Assembly: GCA_025174535.1 (NCBI GenBank)
Contig: JALBUN010000006.1
Span: 124,001 to 188,000 of the forward strand
Source: Cantharellus purpuraceus
Lineage: Eukaryota > Basidiomycota > Agaricomycetes > Cantharellales > Hydnaceae
Length of the DNA stretch: 64,000 bases
Reading direction: 5' to 3'
Shown here: in pieces, positions 44,430 through 57,163 of the stretch
Layout: every line of letters begins with the position of its first letter
How positions within the stretch are numbered: position 1 is the first letter of the stretch
The notes under the pieces: model-generated
Databases searched by the model: none
Told to the model about the DNA's origin: nothing
What the model saw: the letters and a program-made list of their open reading frames with translations, nothing else
Program-made: the position numbers and the translations under genes

Positions 44430-46579
44430 ATGATTGATATCACCGAGACGAGCCTGGGCATTATCGGTGTGGCACTGCTGACTCTACTAGCTGCCCAACT
44501 ATTGCTTGCCTGGCGACATGATCCCGAAGGTACTGTGTATTCCTCCGCTCATATTTCGTGGATCCTGATCATAGTTACCCCCGTGTAGGTCCGTCCCTAC
44601 CGCCGGGACCTCCAAGATGGCCAATCATCGGGAACCTCTTTGACCTCCCCACGCAACAGGAATGGATAGCCTTCTCGCAGTTGGCGGATGAATACGGTAA
44701 GCCTTGTCATGTCGACCAGAATACCTGGTTTCCTGATGCTTCAAGGCCAGGTGACCTAGTCTACCTCAATGCTTTCGGACAGTCCATCGTGGTTATCAAC
44801 TCGGCAGAGGTGGCATATGAGCTATTCGAGAAACGTTCATCAATCTATTCTGATCGACCCGAGCTTCCGATGCTGGGGGATTTGTACGTGCATCGGCCTC
44901 CTTCAGAATCCGTTATGTAACGCTTACCACTGCATAGAATGGGTTGGCACTGGGCTATACCCTTCATGCGCTACGGGGAACTCTGGCGTACCCACCGTAA
45001 ACTCCTTCATCAGAAACTCAATGCTGTTGCGACGGCAGAATACCAACCGATTCAACTCTCCCAAACCCGGTTTATATCTCACTTCTGTTCGTTTGAAATA
45101 TTGATTGAATGAATTCTAGGGTGTTACTTCAACGACTTCACGAGGCTCCAAGTGATTTTCTGGAACACCTGAGACACACTGCGGGAGCCATCATCATGGA
45201 GGCATGTTCCTGGTTATACCATCTGAAGACATCAATTTCCTTCTCATACATGAACCCCCAGGTTGTCTATGGAATAAAGGTGTTTCCCAAAGATGACCCT
45301 TATATTTCTGCCGCAGAGAAGGCTGTAGTTGGAGTCTCAGAAGCGGGAAATCCAGGCGCATTCCTGGTTGACGCGGTCCCCATATGTACGTCACAGTCAC
45401 CCTTGCTATTGGCGAATCTATAAAACTGTTGCAGTGAAGTATGTTCCTGAGTGGTTTCCCGGAGCTGGCTTTAAAAGAAAAGCCAAGGTCTGGCGACAGT
45501 ACGCGGATGAGATGCGTAATAAACCTTTTGAAGCCATCAAGCGAAGCATTGTGAGTTAATAGTAACTACGCAATTGCCGGGATTCAATGATTATCCAGAA
45601 ATTCGGAACTGCGGTACCTTGTTACACTTCGTCACTACTGGAAGAGCTATCCCTCAGTGGAAATGTGCATCCTCAGAAAGAGGAGGTCATTCGGGACACC
45701 GCGGCCGCGATGTATGCTGGAGGCTCAGACACGGCATGTCCCATACTCATCTTTTCTTTGATGTCCCTCAATTCGTGTTGGGTTATAGGCAGTAAATGCG
45801 CTTCACACGTTCTTTCTCGCTATGGTTCTTTTCCCTGAAGCTCAGAGGAAGGCACAGAAGGAGCTTGATGAAGTGGTGGGATTAGCCCGGCTTCCTGAAT
45901 TCGAAGATCACAGGGATCTTCCCTATATAAATGCACTCTGTAAGGAGGTTCTACGATGGCATCCCATTTTACCTCTCGGTTTTGCACACCGTGCGGCACA
46001 AGACGACGTCTTTGGACGCTATCTCATACCTAAGGGGAGCATTGTGTTGGGATTTGCATGGTATTCAACGATCTGATACTCCTTGCCTCCAACTAACATT
46101 TCAAGTTAGGTACATGCTTCACGACGAGGCCACGTATGGCCCTGACACTGACAAGTTCCTCCCCGAACGCTTTCTCATCCCGGGCATGAAAGATCCGTCT
46201 GCAGCTTTTGGATTCGGAAGAAGGTAGATATTTGTCACCTTTCACATTCAATTTTCTGAACACATCGGACAGAGCATGCTCAGGTCGACATTTCGCGGAC
46301 AATTCTATATACATAGCCGTAGCTTCGATCTTGAGTGTATTTGATATCACCCCTTCGAGAGATCGTTACGGAAAGGAAATCCCTGTGAGGGCAGCGTTCA
46401 GATCTGGGTTGCTTTCGTGAGTCCTGTGTCATTGAACTTGTACATGACACGAGTTTGATGTATCTCTTACCTGCAGGTGTCCTGAGACCTTCCAATGCGC
46501 GGTTAGCCCCCGATCAGACACTGCCAGGAAACTCATTTTTCAGGACAGCACCAATGGAGATCCCGGTTATCAGCCGTGA
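44430..46579 (+). CDS. Cytochrome P450 (cluster gene 3)
   Basis: A twelve-exon microsomal P450 that appears intact. The anchor is MIDITETSLGIIGVALLTLL, then SLPPGPPRWPIIGNLFDLPT. Next come LFEKRSSIYSDRPELPM and MRYGELWRTHRKLLHQK (C-helix WxxxR). The I-helix is GGSDT then AVNALHTF, the K-helix CKEVLRWHP, and FLPERF is present. The heme loop is FGFGRR, intron, ACSGRHFADN. It ends with a stop at 46577-46579. GC-AG introns have donors at 45202-45203 and 45734-45735. It is more diverged from genes 2 and 4 than they are from each other. Probably ER-bound and dependent on P450 reductase; the substrate is unknown. Confidence 0.9.
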
Positions 46580-47335
46580 GGGAAACATCGTTATCTTTAT
46601 AACATGCACCCACTGAGTCGTTTGACGATTCAGTTGAATGAGACAAACACATCATATGCAACCCCCTGAGACAGCACGGCTTTCTCAGTTCTCTTTGGCT
46701 ACTGGTTCCTTTCTATGCAGACCACGTTTTGCCCTACTCTTCTGGTTGACAAATATACATATCCTATCTGGGAAGATGATACGAAACAGCGACAGGACCT
46801 AGCCACAAAGACACGCCAAAGAATGTTTTCCATCAGAATCAATTTATTGTGTCTACGTGATTGGCAGAAAGTTCATCGAATGCCACTTGCGTAAATCACT
46901 GGTAAGAGGACGCACTCAATCGTTGCGCTAACTTGTCCTTCCAGCGTGCATGTTCGTTGGTGCTGAAACCAGTACTCAGGCAAGATATGGCTTAGCTTCT
47001 AGATAGGCTATCGATTATCGATGTCGATGATCACCCTGTGTGTTTATCGTGTACCGTAACCCGTACTTGTTCAGTGTTGCCAGGCCAGCACCACTGGACG
47101 TTTTCGTTTTTCGCACGCCCACCCATTCTTTTACTGTACGACGGAAGGATCTCGCACGGTGGCGCTTCGACCTAGTCCGGGACTATCGCGACATGACATA
47201 GCTATAAGGAATATGCGGCTCGTGAACCGAATACTGCATTCAAATGGTCCCATGAGGAAGCATGAAATTGTAATAGACATGATCCAAGGTAATGCGACTC
47301 GTGGCCTGTCATGCAGTGTAGCCGATGGGAATGCC
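46580..47335. other. Intergenic between P450 genes 3 and 4
   Basis: No gene seen. The last part (about 47155 onward) resembles the upstream region of gene 2 and is presumably the promoter of gene 4. Confidence 0.5.
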
Positions 47336-47343
47336 TATAAAAG
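47336..47343 (+). promoter_or_regulatory. TATA box of P450 gene 4
   Basis: TATAAAAG, 51 bp upstream of ATG 47387, in a context conserved with gene 2. Confidence 0.75.
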
Positions 47344-47386
47344 CAGCGATATCACTTACTATCAAGCGGTACCAGCATCCCACAGA

Positions 47387-49528
47387 ATGCTCGAGATCCT
47401 CGAGACCAGAGTTACAGGTTTGGGCATTATCGGCGTGGGGCTAGTGATTCTACTGGTGCTTCAAAGAATGCTTTCCTGGAGAGATTATCCCACAGGTGCA
47501 TCCATCCTCCCCTCGTGGTTCGTGAATCCTTATCTGCATCATCCTGTGTAGGTCTGTCCCTGCCACCGGGACCTCCAAGATGGCCAATCATTGGGAACGC
47601 CCTTGACTTTCCCACACAGCAGGAGTGGGTAGCCTTCGCTCAGTTGGCGAAGAAATATGGTATGCCTTACTGCTTCGATCGGTTTAGCAGATTTCTTAAT
47701 ACTCTACTCTTATAGGTGACCTCTTCTATCTCACAGCGTTCGGAAAATCGATGGTGGTTGTCAACTCGGCAGATATCGCATATGAGCTATTCGAGAAACG
47801 TTCATCCATCTATTCGGATCGAAGCGAAATGCCTATGATCAGGGACTTGTATGTGGGCCGGTCTCCTTGGGAATTAACGCACGTTTACCGTCATATAGAA
47901 TGGGTTGGGGGTGGGTTACATTTATATTGCGCTATGGAGATCTCTGGCGTACCCATCGCAAGTTTCTTCATCGGAAGCTTCATACTGGCGCAGTGGCAGA
48001 ATACCAACCAATTCAACTCCATCAAACCAGGTTCATACGTCACTTCTATTCGTTTGTAATATTGATTGAATAAATCCTAGGGTGTTACTTCAACGACTTC
48101 ACGAGACCCCAGGTAACTTTTTGGAACATCTGAGACACACTGCGGGAGCAATCATCATGGAGGCATGTTCCCAGTCATACTATCTGGAAACTTCATCCTT
48201 CTGATAGGTGAACCCATAGGTTGCTTATGGAATAAATGTGTTACCCAAAGACGATCCTTATATATCTACCGCAGAAAAAGCTCTTGCTGGAGTCTCAGAA
48301 GCTGGAAATCCAGGCGCCTTCCTCGTTGACCTGCTTCCCATACGTACGTTAGTCACCCTTGCTATTATCGACAAACCCACAATGCTGTGGCAGTCAAGTA
48401 TGTTCCCGAATGGTTTCCTGGGGCTGGCTTTCAAACGAAAGCCAAGGTATGGCGGCGGTACGTAGATGACATGAGTACTAAACCCTTTGCAGCTGTCAAA
48501 CAAACGATTGTGAGTTCAATTCCAACTTTGCAATCGTCTGTGTCCGATGATTAGCCAGATATCAGGAACTGCGGTACCTTCTTACACTTCGTCGCTATTG
48601 GAAGAGCTATCCCTTAGTGAAAATGTGCTTGATCAAGATGAGCAAGAGAGGGTCATTCGGGACACTGCAGCCACAATGTATACTGGAGGAGCAGACACGG
48701 CATGTTCCATAATTCCCTTTTGATCTCCCTCAATTCACATTGGAGTATAGACAGTAAATGCCCTTCATACGTTCCTTCTCGCCATGGTTCTCTTCCCCGA
48801 AGCGCAGCGGAGGGCACAGAAGGAGCTTGATGAAGTGGTGGGCCCGACTCGACTCCCTGAGTTCCAAGACCGTGCGAATCTACCCTACATCAACGCACTC
48901 TGTAAGGAGGTCCTGCGATGGCACCCCATCGTACCTCTCGGTTTGGCACACAGCGTGACACGGGACGACGTCTTTGGGCGCTATCTCATACCTAAGGGGA
49001 GCCTTGTGCTGGGATTTGCATGGTATTCGACGATCTGATGCCCTTTGCCTCCAACTGATGTTTGAGTTAGGTACATGCTTCGTGACGAAGCCACGTATGG
49101 CCCCGACACCGACAAGTTCCTCCCCGAACGCTTTCTCATCCCAGGTGTCAAAAATCCGACTGCATGTTTTGGATTCGGTAGAAGGTAAGGATATGTTACC
49201 TGTGACGTTCATGTTTCTGAACAGACAGGAAAGAATTTGCTCAGGTCAACATTTTGCAGACAATTCTATATTCATCGCTGCAGCTTCGATCTTGAGTGTA
49301 TTTGATATTACCCCTTCGAGGGACGACAATGGTGTAGAGATTCCTGTGAGGGCCGCTTTCCGATCTGGATTCTTGTCGTGCGTGGTCCTTCTTGTTGTTG
49401 TACTTGACAAAAATTCAATGCGTGTACGACTTTGCAGGGCACCCGAAGTATTCCAATGCACTATCAGACCCCGGTCAGACACAGCCAAGAAACTGATTCT
49501 TGAGGACAGTATTAGTGGAAGTCAATAG
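47387..49528 (+). CDS. Cytochrome P450 (cluster gene 4)
   Basis: The closest paralogue of gene 2, on the opposite strand. MLEILETRVTGLGIIGVGLV starts the protein. The same eleven intron positions are present, including GC-AG introns with donors at 48163-48164 and 48700-48701. It shows WRTHRKFLHRK (C-helix), GGADT then TVNALHTF (I-helix), CKEVLRWHP (ExxR intact) and FLPERF. The heme loop is FGFGRR followed by ICSGQHFADN, using the AAAG acceptor. It ends SISGSQ at 49528. I see no disabling change in the exons I followed. Function as for gene 2: NADPH-P450-reductase-dependent oxidation of an unknown substrate. Confidence 0.88.
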
Positions 49529-50054
49529 TAGGGACGCTTGAAGAGTGGCATTGTACAACTATGTGGTCACGATGGTGGCGTGAGTGATGACGGAACGGCG
49601 ATGAGCAACCAGTTTCTAGCCAGAATATATGACGGGAACGATGCGCTTTGTCTGCCACTCCAATCGTTTTCCTCTTTTTCCTATTTAGGTTGACCTCCTA
49701 AACCTGTACCCTGGACGCCATGTGCGCTTCGTATATCAAACCAGGGATGTTGTTAGGTTATGGGTAGAACTCTATGCACCCAGCTCTTTGGTGCCTCACT
49801 ATAGCCTCAAGTTGAACTGATACTAATCCAAAGTAGGGCAGTCAGGGCAAATGGCTTGTCGAAACTGCCAAGCGCAAGCCAAGAAGCGTGGTAACCACCT
49901 GTGGTGGCTACTTGTGGGAAAGCCTCACAAACTGTTTTTGGACATAGCCTAGCTAGCAGCTCACTTCCTTTCCTTCCTTGTAGTTTCAAAACAACTTAAG
50001 TTAAATGTGAATTAAATATATTGGATAAGCTTTATGATCCATACTTTCTACCGT
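49529..50054. other. Intergenic, no gene seen
   Basis: The first part resembles the sequence downstream of P450 gene 2 (around 39600-39840), consistent with a shared duplicated 3' flank. No coding frame is supported. Confidence 0.45.
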
Positions 50055-50960
50055 GTCCCCAAGCAGCATTCGGCTCTTGAACGCGTGGAGTAAGAAAACG
50101 TTCCGGGATAAACTTGTGAGTGTCGGAGCCATAAGTCGCCTCGTCGTGAAGGATAGTCCTGTACCATGCAATATCAATCAACGACATCAGATATCATATC
50201 ATAGATGATCGGACTACCATGCATTTCCCACTACAAGGCTGCCTTTAGGTATGAAATATTGTCCAAAAACATCGTCTTTTGTGACACGGTGTGCAACACC
50301 AAAAGGAACGACAGGTTGCCACCGTAAAAACTCTTTGCAAAGAGCACCGACGTACGGAAGAACCCCACTACTTCATCGAGCTCCCTCTGTGCCTTGCGCT
50401 GAGCTTCAAAGAACGGAACCATGGCAAGAAAGAAAAAGTGAAGTGCTGCCACTGTCTGCACCGCAAGTATTAGTGGCTATCAAGTGAAAAGGGGATGCGG
50501 ACAGCGTGCCGTATCTGCTCCCGCAGCATAAAGGGCGGATCCGGTGTCCCGAATAACCCCATCGTGCCCAGGGGGCATGTTGTGGGTGACTTCTTCTAAT
50601 AAGGATGAGGTGTAAGTAGGTACCGCAGTTCCATATTGCTGCGGGGCGAAGTCACAGAATGCAAAAGCTGATATCTCCAGACATTACACTCACCGGAGCT
50701 TGCTTAACTGCTTCGAAAAGGTCTAATACGCATCTCATCTGCGTACTGTCGCCAAAGCTTTGCCTTCTTTTGAAAATCTGCCCCTGGAAACCACTAGCGA
50801 ACATACTTCACTGTGACAGCAGTTCAATTTGAGGGCAGTGTGGGTATAAGCAGCATACAAATGGGGGCCGTGTCAACGAGGAATGCACCAGGATTTCCTG
50901 CAACTGTGAGCGCGGCCAGGGCCTTCTCGGCGGTACTAATATAGTAATAGTTGCCTATAC
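50055..50960 (-). pseudogene. Cytochrome P450 fragment (cluster gene 5)
   Basis: Minus-strand pieces in order: AGNPGAFLVDTAPI, then GADFQKKAKLWRQYADEMR. Next are SSLLEEVTHNMPPG and ALYAAGADT, then LFFLAMVPFFEAQRKAQREL-like sequence, CKEFLRW, KDDVFGQYFIPKGSLVVGNA and LHDEATYGSDTHKFIPERF. The N-terminal third is missing, an internal deletion follows the EAQRKAQ helix, and the heme-loop exon with the Cys ligand is absent; the end reads AWGHGRK. A decayed remnant of a fifth paralogue. Confidence 0.85.
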
Positions 50961-51717
50961 GCGCTTCACAGTGAGGTGCATTTTCAGAACCTAGACACTA
51001 TCAAGTGGCAACTCAAGAGATATGATGATAGACTTCATGGCCTTCTTCCTCATTGACACGGCCTGACTCCACCAGACCCTGAATTACGAATGCCTGATAT
51101 CTGATCAGTCATGCCAAGCAAATAATAGCTGCGATATCCCCATTAGTCATGCACATACAGGTTCAAGCAGCGTTTTGAGAAACTGTGTCCATATACCATA
51201 AGAATGTGCAAGCTACAAGTTGGGAGCAGTCATTCAGACAAAAGCAACGTTTCTGAGTCCCCATTGCCATAAGGGACTTTACCATAATTCTTGTAACATC
51301 TGATATGGCATGGCAATAATGAAAAGGCAGACCCGGTGTTACTATAAGAAACACACGTTGCATTTGACGCTTCTAGGGTCAGTTTGCGAGTAAGGACCAA
51401 TGTCAGGCGATCCATGGTCGAATTGAAGCTTGCTGTTGAGACGAGTGTCATGCATCAATAATGCATCAGCGTCAATAATGCCAGAGAGCTTTGTGGAATT
51501 CGGCAAGGTTTGATCTGCAAGATTTCCTTTCAGAAGCTGTCGTGCGCTGACCGAAATAGACTAGCGGGCGTCCAAAACACCTTTTCCATCTCCGCACTAG
51601 CAAGCGCCATACATACCTCATTGTACACAAGTGTACACCTTGTGGTTATCACCATCAACGACGAAGACGACAGATTACACGACCAGCATCCATTAACGGA
51701 TATCTTCGCCATTTATC
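50961..51717. other. Intergenic, no gene seen
   Basis: Short frames on both strands without domain signals. It contains the presumptive promoter of the eisosome gene in its last few hundred bases. Confidence 0.45.
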
Positions 51718-54514
51718 ATGTTCAAAGCTAAATCCGCAGGATCTTTAGCATCCAAGATCGCACACACGTCGACAATCCCGGCACTCGGGAACAAGGACCT
51801 TAAACTCCTACAGGATCTCATCACAAATGAGAAAGCAATTTTGACAACGTATGTAAAAAGCTTTGTACGCAGCATTGCTGCTCAATTTGTTTGCCTCGGG
51901 TGCGTAGTCTGCAGAAGTTAGCCGTGGACTTTAGTCGAGCCTCCGAATCATTAAAAAATTGGGGCTTGGGAGAAGGGGAAGACTTGGGGGTGCGTTTGTC
52001 CCTCGTGCTATCGTTTGTGACTTACCCTGTCATTCAACTTTTAGGACGTACTCACTCATGCTACCAGCATCTACTCTCATATATCGACCGCCCTCAATAA
52101 CTTTGCTAATCACGAGCATACTGTCAGAGCTCACCTCAAATCCATCCGCAGCAGGGAGGAGAAACTCGATGAGCTAAAGCGGAAACGGAAAAGTGTTGCC
52201 GCAAAGGCAGATGCTGCTGACAAGAAACTCAGCAAAATGTCTGGCGAAGTGTGTTCTTCGTTATCAATTAAGGCTTGCTTCGCATTGACATTTGATCACA
52301 GAACAAGAATCTCCCTACCCAAACGGAGCTGCTAAGTAAGCTACGGGATGAAATTCGCACCCTGGATACAGAGATTATGGTTGAAGAAGCACGGCTGGGT
52401 GATTTCAAGCGTCTGAGCACACGCAATTTCATGACACTTAAACTCGGTGGGCTTCTCGAGTTCGGTGAAAAGGCTACTGTAAGTCTGGTACCTACCACCG
52501 GAAGGTGTGAGGGGCGCTCGGGGTCGCAATTTCAGTTCGCTTACACGTCTTTCAGATTGTTGGTGAACTCGGTAAACTTCTTATCGAGGTTCGGCTCAAA
52601 CGTCTATGTATAGCTTTTCTTCTACTCATTCTGTACTCGGCCGTAGGAGATCCCGCTCGAGCCGACTCCGCCCGGGCAGCCACGGGCTTTCTACCAGTCA
52701 CACTCGAAGACCGAAAACCTTGCAGCCGAAGTATCGCGTTGCATTGGGGAGGTGGTCTTTGCCGCTCCACCGGACGTAAGCGAAAGCACCGAGGCATATC
52801 AGGCGCCAGCGTTGGGTGCTGGGGGCGATATAGGTCAAGCCGGCGACCTCCAATTGCCTGCTGATGGTGCCTTCCCCCTTCCGACTACAGGTGAACTCCG
52901 CGTTGTAAACAACTCTGCCACGGTCCCACCACCGCAAGACGAGCCGCCGACGAACGAGTTCGGTGAGTCCGGGGCTCATCGTCGCTTTGGTAGCTCGCCC
53001 ATGCGAGTTGGTGACGACGGATCGCGCATTGGGATTGGCGGAGGTGGTGGGCAATTCAGCACCTTCCCCGTCAAGGCGAGGAGTAACACGGGAGTCAGTA
53101 CGGGATCGGGCCTTGGTGGGGAGAGCTTCAGCGCAAGTGTAGCGGATGCATTGCGGAAGGATGGAGCTGAAGGTGCGAATGGTGAGCAAGGTGATGGGAG
53201 TGAAAATGCAAAGGCGTGGGTTCCCCCGCCGTCAGTGACCATAAGTGGAAATGCCTGGGATGGGGACGAATTTGGCAACTCGCACTCACGCAATGCGAGC
53301 CAAGATAGTTCACAACTACCTTATGCACAAGAGCCACAACTTCAGTACGCAGGCTCCCGGGATGCGCTAGGTGTCGAAAAGGGCGTACGCTTCCGCACGC
53401 CAAGCATGGAAGTATCAGGAATGGGACCTATTGCACCTGGGGTAGCGAGTCCCATGTATCCGAGCGCAGGTAGCGGATGGGGGGGACGCAGTACGAATCC
53501 CAATGCCTATGACGGTAAGTGGGAATTTGAAGATGAGGGGACTCCATGGATTAGGCGGCATCAGGAGTGATGATTATATGACTCGCTCCCTTTCTTTGCT
53601 ACTAGCACTGGACGGCTGGTATTCGTATATAGACAAACCCCCTGTGCTGGAGCTCAGAGTTCTCTTTGTACTCTTTTACCGACCTCATCGCTCTGATACC
53701 TTTGTTCACAGCTCCGGTCTTTCCGGCTCGTCCAGATATTCAAGAAGATGGCCGCGATTACGATCCCCCCGACTATCGTCAAGAGCTTTCTCTTGAAGAG
53801 GAGGAATACGCACGCAACTCGGCTGCAGCACGCGAAGTGGCACGAGAAATGGATGCGTTACAATTCTCACCTCCAGGACCTCTACCGTCATCACAACAAG
53901 AGCAGCCATACCAACCGTCGAACACCTTGCAGCCTACGCGACCACTATCGATAGGCCGCTCTCCCAGCCCATTATCGCCTCCTATGGCACCGTTCGCGCA
54001 GCCACGGAGTGTCTCGCCCAGTGCGGGCGTCGGTGGTCTGACCTCTCCGCAGCCCGAATCTCCCCGTGTTGGGCCTGGTGTGGCGTCACCCCCAACGATC
54101 TCGGACACGTCGTATGGGACTCCACCCGAGTATCCATTGCCATCGTCGTCTTCGGCTAGTGTCACGACGTCAAACGCAGGCGGACCGCGCATGATATCGG
54201 CCGCAGCGTTCAAGCGTGCGGGACGGACGGGGTCGGATCCTGATATGACAAAGAAGCGGCCTCTACCTTCAAGTCCATATCCTATCCGCACGGCGTCTTC
54301 CGGCCTCGCATATAACAGCTCGCAGGACAATCTCGGCAGTAGTCGTTTAGGACATGGCGCACAGGCACCGGATCATACCGCGCCGAAAGAGCCGGGGAGT
54401 CCTGTCATGAGCGACTATGGGGTATTGGGAAATGTACGTGTCACAAATAGCGATGGTGCACCACCATCGCCGGGGTATAACCAGAATCACTTCGTAACGA
54501 ACTTGGAGGATTAA
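51718..54514 (+). CDS. PIL1: Eisosome core component, PIL1/LSP1 family
   Basis: A BAR-domain protein that assembles at plasma-membrane furrows (eisosomes) and binds PI(4,5)P2. Seven exons give about 765 residues: 51718-51848, 51908-51989, 52045-52248, 52302-52478, 52556-52588, 52647-53514 and 53712-54514. The BAR part (residues about 1-270) reads IPALGNKDLKLLQDLITNEK, then LQKLAVDFSRASESLKNWG and GEGEDLGDVLTHATSIYSHI. LDELKRKRKSVAAKADAADKK and LLEFGEKATIVGELGKLLIE follow. After it comes a long Ser/Pro/Gly-rich, probably disordered tail, making it about twice the length of yeast Pil1. The tail is rich in potential kinase sites. All introns have normal GT-AG ends. I am confident in the family. 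Confidence 0.92.
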
Positions 54515-54753
54515 GCGTAGACGTTGAACTTTTTCTTCATTAGCATCTGTACAATATGAATTTTGTCTCTCTTTCTTAGTTAGTATCCATCTTTTTACTC
54601 GCCCGAGTGACCATCTGCCTCATATTTTGGAGCATTGAATAATGAGCCTGGAGGTTATAAGTTAAAAAAGCAGCTTCACTGCGTTTTTATGTATGGAGTG
54701 GACTTAGCCTGATACAACCAAGTCAGCTGGTTTCACATCCCGTTCACTGCACC

Positions 54754-54814
54754 TTCCTGATCTGGATGCCATTTCATGGCTTTGAAAGCCATGAAGTGGC
54801 ATCCAGATCAGGAA
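54754..54814. repeat. Near-perfect 61-nt hairpin
   Basis: Two 30-base arms with one mismatch and a single-base spacer, 240 bp after the eisosome stop codon. The left arm begins TTCCTGATCTGGATGCC; the right arm ends GGCATCCAGATCAGGAA. Too symmetric for an ordinary terminator. Confidence 0.9.
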
Positions 54815-57163
54815 TGCGATCATGGTCGCCATCATACGCACAAACATGTGGCAATTTGCTGATGCCAAGGAGCACACAACTTAGGCATCACTGCAATAAG
54901 CTCATGTCCAAGTTTGTGAAGTTATAGTATGGGTGACAAAAAAGAGACTGCCTCACTTTTCAAGAGCAAGTATCCATCAGAACAGATACTTGACGCTGTT
55001 ATTACCGCACCAGGCAACGTTCCTCTGCTCTCTCAATCAGAGCCCGTACGTGCACAATAATGCTTCTATTGTGAGATGCTGTGATATCATGAAAGACAAT
55101 GCTGACATGTCGTTCCTGCTTCTCCACATGTTCTGTTCGACGCACCGGCTCTGGGTCTCGGATTCTGGGTTAGGGTGATCAGATCGGCACTTCAAGAGGA
55201 ATTTAAAGCGATAGTTTCTTGAAGCCATGTTATCTATTGGACGAAAACACTGCAGCGGACATTGCAGGTTGCTGATCGAAGGCAGCCTAGCAGTGTTGAA
55301 TAGCTCCTAGTAGTAATTTTGAGGTGCGTTTGGCATGTTTACCTCTCGTCTCGAGGTCTCATATTGTTTTAGAATCGATAATGGATAACGGTGTCTGGAT
55401 CCTGTTACAGTGTGTTAGTCCTGCCAGAAGTGCTAGAAGTTACTACAGCACCGCTGGCGAGCAGTGTTCCTTAAACCACTTCTGGAGGACATGGAGCCGT
55501 CATTATGAATATCATTATGAATACTCCTGCTTCTGCATGTATCAACGCTGCTCTCCGGGTTCTCTTCACCAAGGAGCGCAGCATCTTCACGGAAAGTTCA
55601 GGCAGGAAAGAGCCTGGGTGGAATACAGGCTCAGAAAATGCACAACATGTGATGTTCATGCAGGTAATGGATGGTATCTCCGACTGTCATAATTGTTTGG
55701 ATGTTGTTGTGTCGCTCACCGGCAAGGTATGTAGCACACTGATTACGCCGACCATGAGGATGTGGCGACGAATGACACGCATTCCTGTGCTGCGCTACAA
55801 TGAGGCGTTTCATAGCAAAAAGACATCCCATATGCTCGCTGTTGTAGCTTATCTTTTCACAGCAATGCGAGAGGACGCCAGAGAATCCGAGACATGGAAT
55901 CCTTCAATGAGACGTTGAGGTCCCCTCGAAGCAGCGAAGAAATTTTTCCACAGCGCACTAGGTTGCGTTCTCCTTGTAATGAAGTGTGACTAAGAGTTAC
56001 TCTTTGTGTACGATTGCTTTGCATGGGTCCACATTATTGCAACCAGCACAGACAGCTTCTGAAAGGCACCAACGGCGTTTATATTGGTTCCATTAGAACC
56101 TGGCGACTAATACACGTACGCCTCGCCGCCGTGCATTTCTCACAAATGAGGAGAACGAGGATGTCGTTCCCGATTACTGTAAGATGAGTACCTAACAATT
56201 GTCAAGCGAAACATTGTGAGACCTGAGCTGCGTGTATGTTAGCTGTTTCTTAAGAGCGCAAGTACGGACCTTTTCAATGAGATAGCATTGCATGTATGAT
56301 AATTTTCTTCATTAACCTTGAGGCGTCACTGCCTGGACTCTTAAGTGCCAGTCTTCGTCAACGTGTCTAACCGCCCTGCGCCTGGTAATCAATTTTACTG
56401 CTTTGACGTCTCAATTCCTCCAGGAAAGAAAGCGCCCTTGTGCATTTGGTTATTGCGTACAGTGGATTACCTTCGTCTCTTTAGCGGGACATCAGCGAGC
56501 ACCAAGTACGCCGCCGGGGGACAGCAATAGACACGGCTCGGAGTCTGGTTGAGAGCTTGCAGCTGTTTCATCTATTTCAGCACCGCTGAACCACATGGAC
56601 GCCAGTTCATATTCATATCGATTCAAGATCCGTGGTCCCCCTGTTGCCCAAAAATTCATTTTTTTTTACGCTCCAATGCCTCTCTGAAATCAGTGTCAGT
56701 CCTTCAGTGCACCAGCTGCTCGGAAACTGCCCTCCACGTCACTCTTTGATGTATTCATACTACCGTCAATACTTTCGACCTGTCCTAGAATATACCACCG
56801 CTCATGCGATCACATCAACAAACGTCCAATTTTAGGGCAACCCTGAATGTGAGACGGTATAGGCTACGAGGTGTCACGAGCAACAAGACTTCGAAGCACC
56901 TATCTGTCTATTCTTCCTAGCGAACGACATGTATTGAACACCAGCACAGGGGGCGCTGAATAGGAGCAAGACCACATACATGAGGCATCACGGTATTAGT
57001 CGGTACGCCCCCTTGTGTGAGCCGGGAACCCCGACAAACTCCGCCCGGCAAGACGTTGTCAACGAGGTGTTCCTCAATATCTAACTTTGGATTGAGCTTA
57101 GATTATTTAAAGCCTCACTTAAGGTACTTCGCCTTCTAGCTTCAAACTGTACTGACACCCACC
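54815..57163. other. Region without a supported gene
   Basis: Several frames of 60-137 codons (for example 55324-55692 and 55505-55918) lack domain signals or consistent splice structure. The end of the region contains gattatttaaagcc near 57097, a possible TATA element for the downstream gene. Confidence 0.4.
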
